Positions 8,649 to 18,394 of a stretch of DNA of 64,000 bases are shown piece after piece. This stretch comes from Megasphaera elsdenii. GTDB taxonomy: Bacteria > Bacillota > Negativicutes > Veillonellales > Megasphaeraceae. A program made the position numbers and the translations under genes. Location of the stretch: the NCBI RefSeq assembly GCF_020539865.1, contig NZ_JAJBQV010000007.1, positions 1 through 64,000 on the forward strand, written 5' to 3'. The notes below the pieces were generated by a model that searched no databases, was not told the DNA's origin, and saw only the letters and a program-made list of their open reading frames with translations. Positions within the stretch are counted from its first letter, which is position 1; every line of letters begins with the position of its first letter.

Positions 8649-8679
8649 AGAGAACACCCAACCCGTGTTCTCTTATTTT
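8649..8679 (+). terminator. Terminator after tsf
   Basis: Perfect 9-bp stem, AGAGAACAC (8649-8657) with GTGTTCTCT (8665-8673), a 7-base loop and a TATTTT tail. Confidence 0.85.
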
Positions 8680-8683
8680 CTAA

Positions 8684-9445
<762 letters not shown>

Positions 9446-9491
9446 ACGCTGTATGATATACTTATAAAAATAAAATAAGGAAGTGATTGAC

Positions 9492-10052
9492 ATGGAAGTA
9501 AAAGAAATCATCGCTCAGCACGAAGAAAAGATGGACAAGACCATCGAAGCTCTGAAACGGGAATTGTCATCGATTCGCACGGGCCGTGCCAGCACATCCC
9601 TGCTGGACCGGATTACCGTCGACTATTATGGTACGCCGACGCCGGTCAAACAGGTCGCTAATGTATCCGTTCCGGAACCGCGCATGCTCACCATCGCTCC
9701 GTGGGAACCGAAGATGCTCGGCGAAATCGAAAAAGCTATCCTTAAGTCTGACTTGGGCTTGAACCCCAACAACGACGGCAAGCTCATCCGCTTGGAAATC
9801 CCCCAGCTGACGGAAGAACGCCGGAAAGAACTGAGCAAGAAAGTCAGCAAGATCGCTGAAGACTCGAAAGTCGTTATCCGCAACATCCGCCGCGACGCCA
9901 ACGAAGCCATCAAGAAGATGGAAAAGAAGAAGGAAGTCACGGAAGATGACAGCAAAGAAGGTCAGGAAAATATCCAGAAGCTGACAGATAAAAAAATCAA
10001 GGTCATCGACGAAATCAAAGCGAAAAAAGAAAAAGAAGTCATGGCCGTATGA
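9492..10052 (+). CDS. frr: Ribosome recycling factor
   Basis: A 186-residue RRF of standard length. With EF-G it splits post-termination ribosomes. [14 protein letters not shown] near residue 20 and [14 protein letters not shown] are diagnostic, and the C-terminal half is the long helical bundle. ATG 9492 with AAGGAAGTG upstream is preferred over GTG 9483. Its stop overlaps the start of the next small gene by ATGA, implying translational coupling. Confidence 0.98.
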   Translation: MEVKEIIAQHEEKMDKTIEALKRELSSIRTGRASTSLLDRITVDYYGTPTPVKQVANVSVPEPRMLTIAPWEPKMLGEIEKAILKSDLGLNPNNDGKLIRLEIPQLTEERRKELSKKVSKIAEDSKVVIRNIRRDANEAIKKMEKKKEVTEDDSKEGQENIQKLTDKKIKVIDEIKAKKEKEVMAV

Positions 10053-10303
10053 TGGATATACGGATTTTTATTGGCATGCCGTTACGGTATGCCAAATCTG
10101 TATTACAGGAAAAAAATATTCCTTTTGTCATAGAGCGGACGCTGTCGCGGAGCCATTTCTTCCACTGCGACCCTGAGCAGACCTATGTCATCCGCGCCCA
10201 GTTACGAGATGACGGCACCGTTTGCCTCTTGGTCAACGACAGCCTGGAAATGAGCGAATCCGTAGCGGCAGCCCTGCGAAATGGAGACGTACAGCATGAT
10301 TAA
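10049..10303 (+). CDS. Small conserved-type hypothetical protein between frr and uppS
   Basis: An 84-residue protein whose ATG overlaps the frr stop by 4 bases and whose end overlaps the uppS start by 8 bases, so it is coupled on both sides and is very likely expressed. It reads as a small alpha/beta protein: helix ([12 protein letters not shown]), strand (PFVIERTL), strand ([19 protein letters not shown]). The 'RDDGTV' turn loosely recalls I78-type inhibitor folds, but that is only a resemblance. There is no signal peptide or membrane segment. Function unknown. Confidence 0.75.
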   Translation: MMDIRIFIGMPLRYAKSVLQEKNIPFVIERTLSRSHFFHCDPEQTYVIRAQLRDDGTVCLLVNDSLEMSESVAAALRNGDVQHD

Positions 10304-11066
10304 CTTTTTTGGCAAAAAGAAGAAAGAACCAGCAGGCTCCGTGTCCGAAGCTATGCTGGATCCGAACAATATTCCCCGCCACGTAGCCATCATCATGGAT
10401 GGCAATGGCCGATGGGCTAAGCGCAAGGGGCTGCCTCGCAGTTATGGTCATCGCGCCGGTGCCGATACGCTCAAGCGCATCGTCGTCGCTGCCGATGATC
10501 TGGGAATCAAAGTCCTGACAGTCTATGCCTTTTCTACGGAAAATTGGAAGCGTCCTGATGAAGAAGTGTCGTACATCATGAAGCTCATGAAGAGTTACTT
10601 GAGCAAGAATCTCTTGGAACTCAAGGAACACAACGTGCGGCTCCATGTCATCGGCGATATGAAGCGGCTCCATCCGGACCTGCAGGAAGCTTTTTCTCAG
10701 GCCGAAGCGGAGATGGCCGCCAATACGGGCCTCATCCTCAACGTCGCCGTCAATTATGGCGGCCGTCTGGAAATTACCCAGGCTGCCCGCAAAGTGGCAG
10801 AAGCTGTCCGGGACGGCCAGATCCGGCCCGAAGACATTACCGAAGCGACACTGGCTCAGCATCTCTATACGGATCCGGAAAACGATGTGGATCTGCTCAT
10901 CCGCCCTGGTGCGGACAAAAGGGTCAGTAATTTTCTCCTCTGGCAGATGGCTTACGCCGAATTCTGGTTCACCCAGCTCTGCTGGCCCGATTTTACGAAG
11001 GATACCCTGGTCGAAGCTATTTTGTCCTTCCAGGGCCGGGAACGGCGTTTCGGCGGCTTAAAATAA
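10296..11066 (+). CDS. uppS: Undecaprenyl diphosphate synthase (isoprenyl transferase)
   Basis: A 256-residue cis-prenyltransferase that makes the C55 lipid carrier for peptidoglycan and LPS. MDGNGRWAKRKGLPRSYGHRAG contains the catalytic Asp and the pyrophosphate-binding site. FSTENWKRP and the C-terminal RPGADKRVSNFLLWQMAYAE (RxxxxRxSxFxxWQxxYxE) complete the signature. ATG 10296 is preferred over 10281 because GGAGA lies about 9 bases upstream of it. It heads the lipid-precursor part of the operon, followed 20 bases later by cdsA. Confidence 0.97.
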   Translation: MINFFGKKKKEPAGSVSEAMLDPNNIPRHVAIIMDGNGRWAKRKGLPRSYGHRAGADTLKRIVVAADDLGIKVLTVYAFSTENWKRPDEEVSYIMKLMKSYLSKNLLELKEHNVRLHVIGDMKRLHPDLQEAFSQAEAEMAANTGLILNVAVNYGGRLEITQAARKVAEAVRDGQIRPEDITEATLAQHLYTDPENDVDLLIRPGADKRVSNFLLWQMAYAEFWFTQLCWPDFTKDTLVEAILSFQGRERRFGGLK

Positions 11067-11085
11067 ATCAGGGAAGGTACATGAT

Positions 11086-11913
11086 ATGTTGGCAAAACGA
11101 ATACTGACAGGCATCGTCGGCGGTGCCTTTACGATTTTTGTGATTTACGAAGGGAATTGGCTGTTTTTCCTCATGATGGCCTTGTTATCCCTTGTCGCCT
11201 GGTATGAATACGGCAACTTAGTCCACAAGCTCCACGCCGTGACGGCTGATAAGTGCGGTGCCGTATGGCTCATTGCCATGCTGACGGCCTACTGGTTCGG
11301 CAGTACCAAGGTCATGCTCGTCCTGGCCTTGGGCCTCTTGTTCTGGCTCATGCTGCGGACCGTCTTTTTCCACAACAAGATAAAGCCCGTAGACAGCGCC
11401 TATACCTTGTACGGCCTGCTCTATATCGGCTGCGGTTTTCTGGCCATGCTGGCCTTGCGCAGCGGCTCTGTCGCTTCCTTCATGGGCAGCAGCTTCGGTG
11501 CAGTCATGCTGGAACCGGCGCGGTTCTTTGTTTTTCTCCTCATCTTTTCGACTTGGGCTAGTGATACCTTCGCTTTCGCCGTCGGCAAGATGATGGGCAA
11601 AGTCAAGCTCTGCCCGGCCATCAGCCCCGGAAAGACCCGTGAAGGGGCTATTGGCGGTTTTGTCGGTACCTTGGCTGTGGCCATTATCTTTTCGCTCATC
11701 TTTAAATTCTCTGTGCTTCACGCCTTGGCTATTGGCGTCATCATCGGCATCATGGCCCCTTTAGGCGATTTGGTCGAATCTATCTTGAAGCGCGTTTGCG
11801 GCGTCAAGGATTCGGGGAATATCATTCCCGGTCATGGCGGTGTCCTCGATCGCTTCGACAGCCTGCTCTTCGCAGCGCCGGCCATGTATGTCTATTTGAT
11901 GCTGGTCATTTAA
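11086..11913 (+). CDS. cdsA: Phosphatidate cytidylyltransferase (CDP-diglyceride synthase)
   Basis: A 275-residue polytopic inner-membrane enzyme that makes CDP-diacylglycerol from phosphatidate and CTP. There are about seven to eight hydrophobic segments. The CDP-DAG synthase signature sits at the C-terminus: SPGKTREGAIGG and then DLVESILKRVCGVKDSGNIIPGHGGVLDRFDS, whose Asp residues bind metal. Length is normal. It supplies all phospholipid synthesis and lies between uppS and dxr as usual. Confidence 0.97.
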   Translation: MLAKRILTGIVGGAFTIFVIYEGNWLFFLMMALLSLVAWYEYGNLVHKLHAVTADKCGAVWLIAMLTAYWFGSTKVMLVLALGLLFWLMLRTVFFHNKIKPVDSAYTLYGLLYIGCGFLAMLALRSGSVASFMGSSFGAVMLEPARFFVFLLIFSTWASDTFAFAVGKMMGKVKLCPAISPGKTREGAIGGFVGTLAVAIIFSLIFKFSVLHALAIGVIIGIMAPLGDLVESILKRVCGVKDSGNIIPGHGGVLDRFDSLLFAAPAMYVYLMLVI

Positions 11914-11926
11914 AGGAGGGCAGGGT

Positions 11927-13072
11927 ATGAAGGATATTTTGATTTTAGGCAGCACTGGTTCTATCGGGACCCAGGCCGTCGATGTCATCGACGCCCATCC
12001 CGAGGCCTTCCGCCTGGCGGGTGTCGCTGCCTATTCTCATTGGCAGGAAGTGGCCCGCCAGGTTCGGGCCCATCAGGTGAAATGGGCTTGCATGGTCGAT
12101 GAAAAGGCCGCCCAGGAACTGCGCCGTGCTGTCGGCCCGGCGTGTACTGTCTTTTCCGGCAGTGACGGCCTGCTGAAACTCATCGATGAATGTGATGCTC
12201 ACATCGTCTTGACATCCCTCGTCGGTGCTGCCGGCATCGAGCCGACGCTCCATGCTATCGAGAACGGGATGGATATCGCGCTGGCCAATAAGGAAACCCT
12301 CGTCGCTGCTGGCGAGTTGGTCATGAAGGAAGCCGCAGACCACGGCGTCCGCATCCTGCCCGTAGACAGTGAACACGGGGCTATCTTCCAGTGCCTTCAG
12401 GGGCGCCGTCCAGAGGAAGTGGCTAAACTGCTGGTCACGGCCTCTGGCGGGCCTCACTTTCGCCGGCCTGCGTCGGAATTCTCGTCGATTACGGTCGAAC
12501 AGTGCCTCAAGCATCCGACGTGGAATATGGGTGGCAAGATTACTATCGATTCGGCGACGATGTTCAACAAGGGCTTGGAAGTCATCGAAGCCCATTGGCT
12601 CTTCCACATGCCTTTCGATAAGATTGAAGTTGTCATCCAGCCGCAGAGCATCATCCATTCCATGATCGAGTTCATCGACGGTTCCATCCTGGCTCAGCTG
12701 GGTATGCCCGACATGCGCCTGCCCATCCAGTACGCCTTTACCTATCCGGAACGGATGGCTGTCCGCGGTGCCCAGCCTATTGACTGGAAGACGCTGGGGA
12801 CGCTGGAATTCTTCCCGCCTGACGACGAGAAGTTCCCGTCCATCGGACTGGCTTATGAAGCCGGCCGCATCGGCGGTACCATGCCCTGCGTCCTCAACGG
12901 GGCCAATGAAGTCGCCGTCTATGCTTTTCTGCGTAAAGAGATTCCCTTTACGCGTATTTTTGATATTGTCCGTACTGTCATGGAACGGCACGCGGTTACG
13001 CATGACGTCACCTTGGCGTCCATCCGCCAGGCCGATGCCTGGGCTCGCCGCTGTGCTGCTTCTTTGCTGTAG
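11927..13072 (+). CDS. dxr: 1-deoxy-D-xylulose 5-phosphate reductoisomerase
   Basis: A 381-residue DXR, the first committed step of the MEP isoprenoid pathway. The NADPH motif GSTGSIGTQ is at residues 7-15. ALANKETLVAAG and LPVDSEHGAIFQ surround the metal ligands, and SGGPHFR and WNMGGKITIDSATMFNKGLEVIEAHWLF form the catalytic region. AAAGGAGGGCAGGGT provides the ribosome binding site. With ispG downstream and uppS upstream the operon holds three isoprenoid genes. Confidence 0.98.
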   Translation: MKDILILGSTGSIGTQAVDVIDAHPEAFRLAGVAAYSHWQEVARQVRAHQVKWACMVDEKAAQELRRAVGPACTVFSGSDGLLKLIDECDAHIVLTSLVGAAGIEPTLHAIENGMDIALANKETLVAAGELVMKEAADHGVRILPVDSEHGAIFQCLQGRRPEEVAKLLVTASGGPHFRRPASEFSSITVEQCLKHPTWNMGGKITIDSATMFNKGLEVIEAHWLFHMPFDKIEVVIQPQSIIHSMIEFIDGSILAQLGMPDMRLPIQYAFTYPERMAVRGAQPIDWKTLGTLEFFPPDDEKFPSIGLAYEAGRIGGTMPCVLNGANEVAVYAFLRKEIPFTRIFDIVRTVMERHAVTHDVTLASIRQADAWARRCAASLL

Positions 13073-13086
13073 AAAGGGGGTTTCCC

Positions 13087-14109
13087 GTGGGTCTTACTAT
13101 TTTAGCGACGATTTTCGTCTTCAGTGTCATCGTCTTCGTTCACGAATTGGGCCATTTTGCAACGGCCAAGTGGGCAGGGATGCAAGTCGATGAGTTCGCA
13201 CTCGGTTTTGGCCCCAAAGTGTACAGTGTACGCCGCGGCGATACAGAATATTCCCTGCGGGCCATTCCTCTTGGCGGATTCAACCGCATCGCCGGTATGA
13301 CGGAAGAGGAAGACTTGAACGATAAATCTTTCCTGAGCAAACCCGTCTGGAAGCGCCTGATTGTCATCGCTGCCGGCGGTATTATGAACTTCATCCTGGC
13401 CATCGTCTTATTGTGGGGCTTGTTCTTCGTCGTCGGCACAGTGACTGTTTCGCCGGAAGCTGTCGTCGGTTCGACCATCGCTGGTTCGCCAGCTGAACAG
13501 TCGGGCCTTGTAGCTGGCGATCGCATTGTCCGCATCGGCAATCGGGATATTTCCCAATGGTCTGATATTTCTCAGGCCGTCGCGCCGTACAGCCATGCCG
13601 TGGTTACCGTGGAAATCGAACGGGACGGCCAGATTCAGGGAGTTGAAATGGTGCCCGACGTAGACAGTGCTTCGAAGAAAGCCATGCTCGGCGTCATGCC
13701 GATGACGACGAAAGAAGCCCATGGCTTCTTTGAATCGGCTGGCATGGCCGTCCAGCGGACAGGCAAGCTCTGCCAGCTCATGATCGTTGGCCTCTATGAT
13801 ATGGTGACGGGTCGGGAAAAGGCGGAAGTCGCCGGCCCTATCGGCGTTGCCCAGCTGGCTGGACAAGTCGCTGCGTCAGGTTTTGCTAACTTGCTCATGT
13901 TTACGGCTTTTCTCAGCCTCAACTTGGGCATCTTGAATCTCCTGCCCGTGCCACTCCTCGATGGAGGTTATATTATTTTATTGATTCTCGAAGGAATTAC
14001 GCGCCGGCGGATGCCGAAACGGGCGTTGTACTACATCCAGGTCACAGGGGCTGTCCTCTTGGGCTCCCTGTTCCTCTTCGCCATGTTTCAGGATCTCAGC
14101 CGCTTTTAG
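13087..14109 (+). CDS. rseP: Site-2 protease RseP (intramembrane zinc metalloprotease)
   Basis: A 340-residue S2P with GTG start preceded by AAAGGGGG. HELGH at residues 19-23 in the first membrane helix is the zinc motif. A single PDZ domain spans about residues 110-190 (VVGSTIAGSPAEQSGLVAGDRI). The third ligand lies in NLLPVPLLDGG near residue 285, and a last helix follows. One PDZ is typical of Firmicutes, against two in E. coli. It cleaves anti-sigma factors and leftover signal peptides in the membrane. Confidence 0.96.
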   Translation: MGLTILATIFVFSVIVFVHELGHFATAKWAGMQVDEFALGFGPKVYSVRRGDTEYSLRAIPLGGFNRIAGMTEEEDLNDKSFLSKPVWKRLIVIAAGGIMNFILAIVLLWGLFFVVGTVTVSPEAVVGSTIAGSPAEQSGLVAGDRIVRIGNRDISQWSDISQAVAPYSHAVVTVEIERDGQIQGVEMVPDVDSASKKAMLGVMPMTTKEAHGFFESAGMAVQRTGKLCQLMIVGLYDMVTGREKAEVAGPIGVAQLAGQVAASGFANLLMFTAFLSLNLGILNLLPVPLLDGGYIILLILEGITRRRMPKRALYYIQVTGAVLLGSLFLFAMFQDLSRF

Positions 14110-14124
14110 AAAGGCAGGCCTTGC

Positions 14125-15192
14125 ATGAAACGTAGAAAATCTCTTCCCGTCCAGGCGGGCAGCGTCACCATCGGCGGCGATGCGCCTGTATCGGTCCAGA
14201 CAATGTCGACGGTCAACCCGGCCCATATGGCTGAAGCCGTCGTCGACGCCCGCCGCCTGGCGTCGTATGGCGCTGAAATCTTGCGCTTCGCCGTTCCCGA
14301 TATGAAAGCGGCGCAAGGCCTGGCTGCCGTCGTTCAGGCTGTGGATATTCCTATTGTCGCCGATATCCACTTCGATTACCGCCTGGCCCTGGCTGCCGTC
14401 GATAGCGGCGTCCAGGCCTTGCGCATTAATCCGGGAAATATCGGTTCTGACGATAATGTCGTCAAAGTCGTCGAAAAAGTGCGCCCTAAGGGCATCCCTA
14501 TCCGCATCGGCATCAATACGGGATCCTTGCCGGAAGATATCCTGGCCCGGAGCGGCGGCCATCCGACGGCAGCTGGCATGGTCGAAGGCGCCTTGCGCCA
14601 TATCCGCATCCTGGAACGCATGGATTACCGCAATATGGTCATTTCCCTCAAAGCATCCGATGTACCCTTGATGATCGAAGCCTATGAAGCCTTGGCTGAC
14701 AAGGTGCCCTATGCCCTGCACTTAGGCGTCACGGAAGCCGGCTTGGTCCGCGAAGGGAGCATCAAGTCGGCCATCGGTATCGGCACGCTGCTCCACGAAG
14801 GGATTGGCGATACGATCCGCGTATCCCTGACGGGCGATCCCGTCGAAGAAATCAAGGCCGGTCAGGCCATCCTCAGTGCCCTCGGCCTTCGCCGTTTCGG
14901 GCCGACCCTCATTTCCTGTCCGACCTGCGGCCGGACCCAGGTCCACCTCATCGACTTGGCCCAGGAAGTAGAGGAAGCCATTTCTCATTTGACGGTACCC
15001 ATCAAGGTCGCCGTCATGGGCTGTGTCGTCAACGGTCCCGGCGAAGCCAGGGAAGCCGATTTCGGTATTGCCGGCGGCAAGGGGAAAGGCATCGTCTTTT
15101 CCCATGGCCAGGTCCTGCGCACGGTGCCAGAAGATCGGCTCGTGTCCAGCCTGCTGGAAGAAATCGAAAAAACCATTGCAAAGGAGTCTTAA
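14125..15192 (+). CDS. ispG: 4-hydroxy-3-methylbut-2-en-1-yl diphosphate synthase
   Basis: A 355-residue IspG (GcpE), the [4Fe-4S] enzyme of the MEP pathway. The TIM-barrel half opens with VTIGGDAPVSVQTMSTV. The cluster cysteines are in SCPTCGRTQ and in GCVVNGPGEA of the C-terminal half. It overlaps nothing and starts 15 bases after rseP with GAAAGGCAGG upstream. The electron donor is not encoded here. Confidence 0.97.
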   Translation: MKRRKSLPVQAGSVTIGGDAPVSVQTMSTVNPAHMAEAVVDARRLASYGAEILRFAVPDMKAAQGLAAVVQAVDIPIVADIHFDYRLALAAVDSGVQALRINPGNIGSDDNVVKVVEKVRPKGIPIRIGINTGSLPEDILARSGGHPTAAGMVEGALRHIRILERMDYRNMVISLKASDVPLMIEAYEALADKVPYALHLGVTEAGLVREGSIKSAIGIGTLLHEGIGDTIRVSLTGDPVEEIKAGQAILSALGLRRFGPTLISCPTCGRTQVHLIDLAQEVEEAISHLTVPIKVAVMGCVVNGPGEAREADFGIAGGKGKGIVFSHGQVLRTVPEDRLVSSLLEEIEKTIAKES

Positions 15193-15195
15193 CTC

Positions 15196-16929
15196 ATGTT
15201 AGCATCGAAATTGTATAGTCCGACGCTGCGGGAAATCCCGGCAGACGCCGAAATCGCCAGCCATCAGTATATGTTGAAAGCCGGGATGATCCGCAAGAAT
15301 GGCGGCGGCTTGTATTCTTTCTTGCCCTTAGGCCGTAGGGTCGAACTCAAGATTGAAGCCATCGTCCGCGAAGAAATGGACAACATCGGCGCCCAGGAAA
15401 TCATGATGCCCATTATGCAGCCGGCTGAAATCTGGCACGAATCGGGCCGCTGGAATGCCTATGGGCCGGAAATGTTCAAACTGGAAGACCGCCATGGGAA
15501 TCATTTCTGCCTCGGGCCGACGCATGAAGAATTGATTACGACCTTAGTCCGCAATGAACTGCGTTCGTACAAACAGATGCCTGTCACGCTGTGGCAGATG
15601 CAGAATAAATACCGTGACGAAATCCGTCCGCGTTTCGGCCTCATGCGCAGCCGTGAATTCGTCATGAAAGACGCTTATTCTTTCGACGTCGATGAAGAAG
15701 GCCTGCACAAGAGCTATCAAGATGAATACGATGCCTATACGCGTATCTTCACACGCTGCGGCTTGAATTTCAAGCCCGTCGAAGCCGACAGTGGCCAGAT
15801 CGGTGGCAATCACACCCATGAATTCATGGCCCTGGCCCAGGCTGGCGAAGCCGAAATCGTATCATGCACGAAATGTGATTATGCAGCAGACATCGAAAAA
15901 GCCGTTCCTCAGACCGTCGAAATGCCTGCTGAAGACGCAAAAGATGTAGAACTTATTGAAACACCGAACTGCTCGACCATTGAAGACCTGGCTCAGTTCC
16001 TGCACATCCCCGTAGAAAAGACGATTAAAGCCGTCGCCTTCACCATTGACGGTGAAAAGACCGTTCTCTGTATGGTCCGCGGCGACCATGAAGTCAACGA
16101 CGTCGCTGTCCAGAATTTCGTCGGCGGCAATGTCATCGAACCGGCTACGGAAGAAGAACTGAAGGCCCACGGCCTTCAGCCGGGGTACATGAGTCCCATG
16201 GGTGCTGACAAACCGGACAATGAAACGTTCTTCGTCCTCGTCGACCCGTCGGCTATGAACGTTCCCAACGGGGTCACCGGCGCCAATAAGGCTGGTTATC
16301 ACTATCAGAACGTCAATCCGTCGCGGGACTTCCAAAACGTGACGGTTACGACGATCCGCAACATGGTCGCTGGTGATTCATGCCCGCACTGCGGTGCCCC
16401 TGTCGAAATCGTCCGCGGCATTGAAGTCGGCCAGGTCTTTGAACTGGGCACGAAGTATTCTGAAGCCCTCCATGCGACCTTCCTCGACCAGAACGGCAAA
16501 GCCAAACCTTACGTTATGGGCTGCTACGGCATCGGCGTTACCCGTACTATTGCCGCTGCTATCGAACAGTTCCACGATGAACACGGTATCATGTGGCCTG
16601 TCGCCATCGCGCCTTTTGAAGTCGCTATCGTTCCGGTCAGCAGCAAAGACCAGGACCAGGTCCGCATCGCTGGCGACCTCTATCAGGCCCTGAAGGCGGC
16701 CAAGGCCGACGTCCTCCTTGATGACCGCAATGAACGGGCTGGCGTCAAATTCAACGATGCCGACCTCATCGGCTATCCGGTCCGGGTCACGGTCGGCAAG
16801 AAGAGCGCTGCCGAAGGGACTGTCGAAATTAAGATTCGCCGGACTGGCGAACAGGAAGTCGTCGCCATCGACCAGGCAGTGGCCCGCGTCCAGGAAATCT
16901 TAGCCGACTTGCGTAGCAAGAATATGTAA
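15196..16929 (+). CDS. proS: Prolyl-tRNA synthetase, bacterial type with editing domain
   Basis: A 577-residue class II synthetase. Motif 2 region RDEIRPRFGLMRSREF is clear. An inserted YbaK-like editing domain (about residues 225-400, e.g. VEKTIKAVAFTIDGEKT and GPxGA-like SPMGADKP) removes mischarged alanine. Motif 3 precedes an anticodon-binding domain starting near 475 (APFEVAIVPVSS). The start is 3 bases after ispG, so the two are coupled. It closes the long operon; a terminator lies 32 bases downstream. Confidence 0.98.
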   Translation: MLASKLYSPTLREIPADAEIASHQYMLKAGMIRKNGGGLYSFLPLGRRVELKIEAIVREEMDNIGAQEIMMPIMQPAEIWHESGRWNAYGPEMFKLEDRHGNHFCLGPTHEELITTLVRNELRSYKQMPVTLWQMQNKYRDEIRPRFGLMRSREFVMKDAYSFDVDEEGLHKSYQDEYDAYTRIFTRCGLNFKPVEADSGQIGGNHTHEFMALAQAGEAEIVSCTKCDYAADIEKAVPQTVEMPAEDAKDVELIETPNCSTIEDLAQFLHIPVEKTIKAVAFTIDGEKTVLCMVRGDHEVNDVAVQNFVGGNVIEPATEEELKAHGLQPGYMSPMGADKPDNETFFVLVDPSAMNVPNGVTGANKAGYHYQNVNPSRDFQNVTVTTIRNMVAGDSCPHCGAPVEIVRGIEVGQVFELGTKYSEALHATFLDQNGKAKPYVMGCYGIGVTRTIAAAIEQFHDEHGIMWPVAIAPFEVAIVPVSSKDQDQVRIAGDLYQALKAAKADVLLDDRNERAGVKFNDADLIGYPVRVTVGKKSAAEGTVEIKIRRTGEQEVVAIDQAVARVQEILADLRSKNM

Positions 16930-16961
16930 ATAGAACGCATATGCTATAAAAATATTTCCAT

Positions 16962-17002
16962 AAAACGGGGAGAAATGCTTGTATTTTTCCCCGTTTTATT
17001 TT
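16962..17002 (+). terminator. Terminator after proS
   Basis: Perfect 10-bp stem, AAAACGGGGA (16962-16971) with TCCCCGTTTT (16988-16997), then ATTTTA. The loop carries the -35 of the following marR promoter. Confidence 0.8.
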
Positions 17003-17024
17003 ATACTTTTAGTTAGTGAGCTAA
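16979..17024 (+). promoter_or_regulatory. marR promoter with candidate operator
   Basis: TTGTAT (16979-16984), a 17-bp spacer and TATACT (17002-17007) form a promoter that overlaps the proS terminator. A short inverted repeat TTAG-N4-CTAA (17013-17024) lies at the expected transcription start, a usual place for autorepression by a MarR dimer. The operator half is speculative. Confidence 0.5.
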
Positions 17025-17043
17025 TCAAAAGAGGGGGAGACGT

Positions 17044-17529
17044 ATGAGATTTGAAGCATTCCCGACGCGGGAAGGATTGGAAAGACATGCCCAGATTATT
17101 CCAGAAATCGAACCGTCGGCGGTCCTGGCCATGCTGCGCATCTCCCAGGCTGCTGAGATCATCCGCTCGTCTATCAACGACGTCCTGACCAAACAGTATC
17201 ACCTGTCCCAGGGGAAGTTGCGGGTCATGATTGTCCTGCATCAGAATCCGGAGGGCATTGCGCCGTCCAAGCTGGCCGAGAAGACCGGCGTGACCAGGGC
17301 GACGATTACGACCATGGTCAAGCGCATGGTCCGCGATGGATTGGCGACGGTCGTCATCGACCAGGAAGACAAGCGGGGCAAAAAGGTCAGCCTTACTGCC
17401 CAAGGCCGCCAGTTCATGGGCCAAGTACTGCCCGGCCATTATTTGCGCATTTCGACGCTCATGAACCGCCTCAGCGAAGACGAACAGACTGAACTGATCC
17501 GACTGCTGATGAAATTGAGCCAGCACTGA
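17044..17529 (+). CDS. MarR-family transcriptional regulator
   Basis: A 161-residue protein with the MarR winged helix-turn-helix in the middle: LSQGKLRVMIVLHQNPEGIAPSKLAEKTGVTRATITTMVKRM, then the wing DQEDKRGKKVSLTAQGR. The N- and C-terminal helices would form the dimer interface. It is monocistronic, bounded by terminators on both sides, so its targets other than itself cannot be read from context. No cysteine pair suggestive of OhrR-type redox sensing is seen. Confidence 0.9.
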   Translation: MRFEAFPTREGLERHAQIIPEIEPSAVLAMLRISQAAEIIRSSINDVLTKQYHLSQGKLRVMIVLHQNPEGIAPSKLAEKTGVTRATITTMVKRMVRDGLATVVIDQEDKRGKKVSLTAQGRQFMGQVLPGHYLRISTLMNRLSEDEQTELIRLLMKLSQH

Positions 17530-17548
17530 TTTTCTCAGCAAATCTTAA

Positions 17549-17578
17549 CCTGAAAAGCTTTGCTTTTCAGGTTTTTTT
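17549..17578 (+). terminator. Terminator after marR
   Basis: Perfect 10-bp stem CCTGAAAAGC (17549-17558) with GCTTTTCAGG (17562-17571) and a run of seven T. Confidence 0.95.
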
Positions 17579-17630
17579 CATTTTTCCTTGTTACACTGGT
17601 GAAAAATGGAAAAAGAAAGAAGGTTTGCTT

Positions 17631-18353
17631 GTGTATCTGCCTCATCACTTCCGTCAGGATTTTCATTATCTCTCTCTGCGCTCGTCTCTGTTGGAAGAGC
17701 TTTCACTGCTCTATGGCCTGTCCTTGGAGAAGAGGAACGGCCAGACCGGTCGGATCTGCCGCTGCCGCCGTATGGCCCGGGACTTATTCAAAGCCTGTCG
17801 CCAGCAGCCGGGCCAGCCGGAATATCCCTATCTCCTGGGGGTCCTGCTGGAACGGGCCGGCCAATGGCCGCTGACCGACCAGCCCCGATGGGCTTACGAT
17901 CAGGCCGAGCGCTATTATGACCGGGCCTGGCAGCTCCAGCAGCGGCGGCCGCCTGGCACCTATGACCGCCAGCACTATCTGCGGCCGGCTGTGGCCTTGC
18001 TGCGCTTGAGCCTGCGCCGGGGAGAGGAAGAGCGCTTTTATGCCTGGTGGGACGTCTGTGGTGGCCTGCGCTGCTTCCACCGCGATGTCCAGGCCTTGTT
18101 CCAGGTGCGCTGGCTCATCGTCAAGGAAGACTATGGACGGGCTGCTTTCACCCTTCGGAACCTGCATGGCCTGGCTGGCAGGCAAAGTGCTTTTTCGTCG
18201 GCTCGGGCCCGGATCCTTTCTGATATCGTCACAGCCGCCTGCCAGGGGCCGGGGACGGCTTTGAAAGGGAACTATAGTCCCTATGTCCGCCAGGTCCTGT
18301 GGGACGTCCTTTTTCCTGCCAGGTCACGACAAATGGCGGACTCCGTGTTATAA
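17631..18353 (+). CDS. Hypothetical protein, Arg/Trp/Tyr-rich, TPR-like helices
   Basis: I do not recognise this 240-residue protein. It is soluble, rich in Arg, Trp, Tyr, Gln and Leu, and predicted helical, with a TPR-like pair around WAYDQAERYYDRAWQL (about residues 85-100) and YPYLLGVLLERAGQWP before it. No catalytic motif is visible. GTG 17631 is chosen since AGAAGG lies 8 bases upstream; TTG 17625 is also in frame. It is richer in G+C than its neighbours. Its 3' end contains the mazG promoter, and it is read towards mazG, so it may be a partner, but nothing shows this. Confidence 0.65.
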   Translation: MYLPHHFRQDFHYLSLRSSLLEELSLLYGLSLEKRNGQTGRICRCRRMARDLFKACRQQPGQPEYPYLLGVLLERAGQWPLTDQPRWAYDQAERYYDRAWQLQQRRPPGTYDRQHYLRPAVALLRLSLRRGEEERFYAWWDVCGGLRCFHRDVQALFQVRWLIVKEDYGRAAFTLRNLHGLAGRQSAFSSARARILSDIVTAACQGPGTALKGNYSPYVRQVLWDVLFPARSRQMADSVL

Positions 18354-18354
18354 T
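18326..18354 (+). promoter_or_regulatory. mazG promoter, extended -10
   Basis: TGTTATAAT (18346-18354) is a perfect extended -10, with a weak -35 (ACGACA, 18326-18331) at 17 bp. It overlaps the last codons of the upstream gene. Confidence 0.5.
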
Positions 18355-18394
18355 GACAGGCATAGGCATATTTGCCGAGAAATGAGGAACTGCT

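Noticed and set aside
11945..13003. Minus-strand ORF (352 codons) opposite dxr
   Set aside because: Antisense shadow of a highly conserved enzyme.
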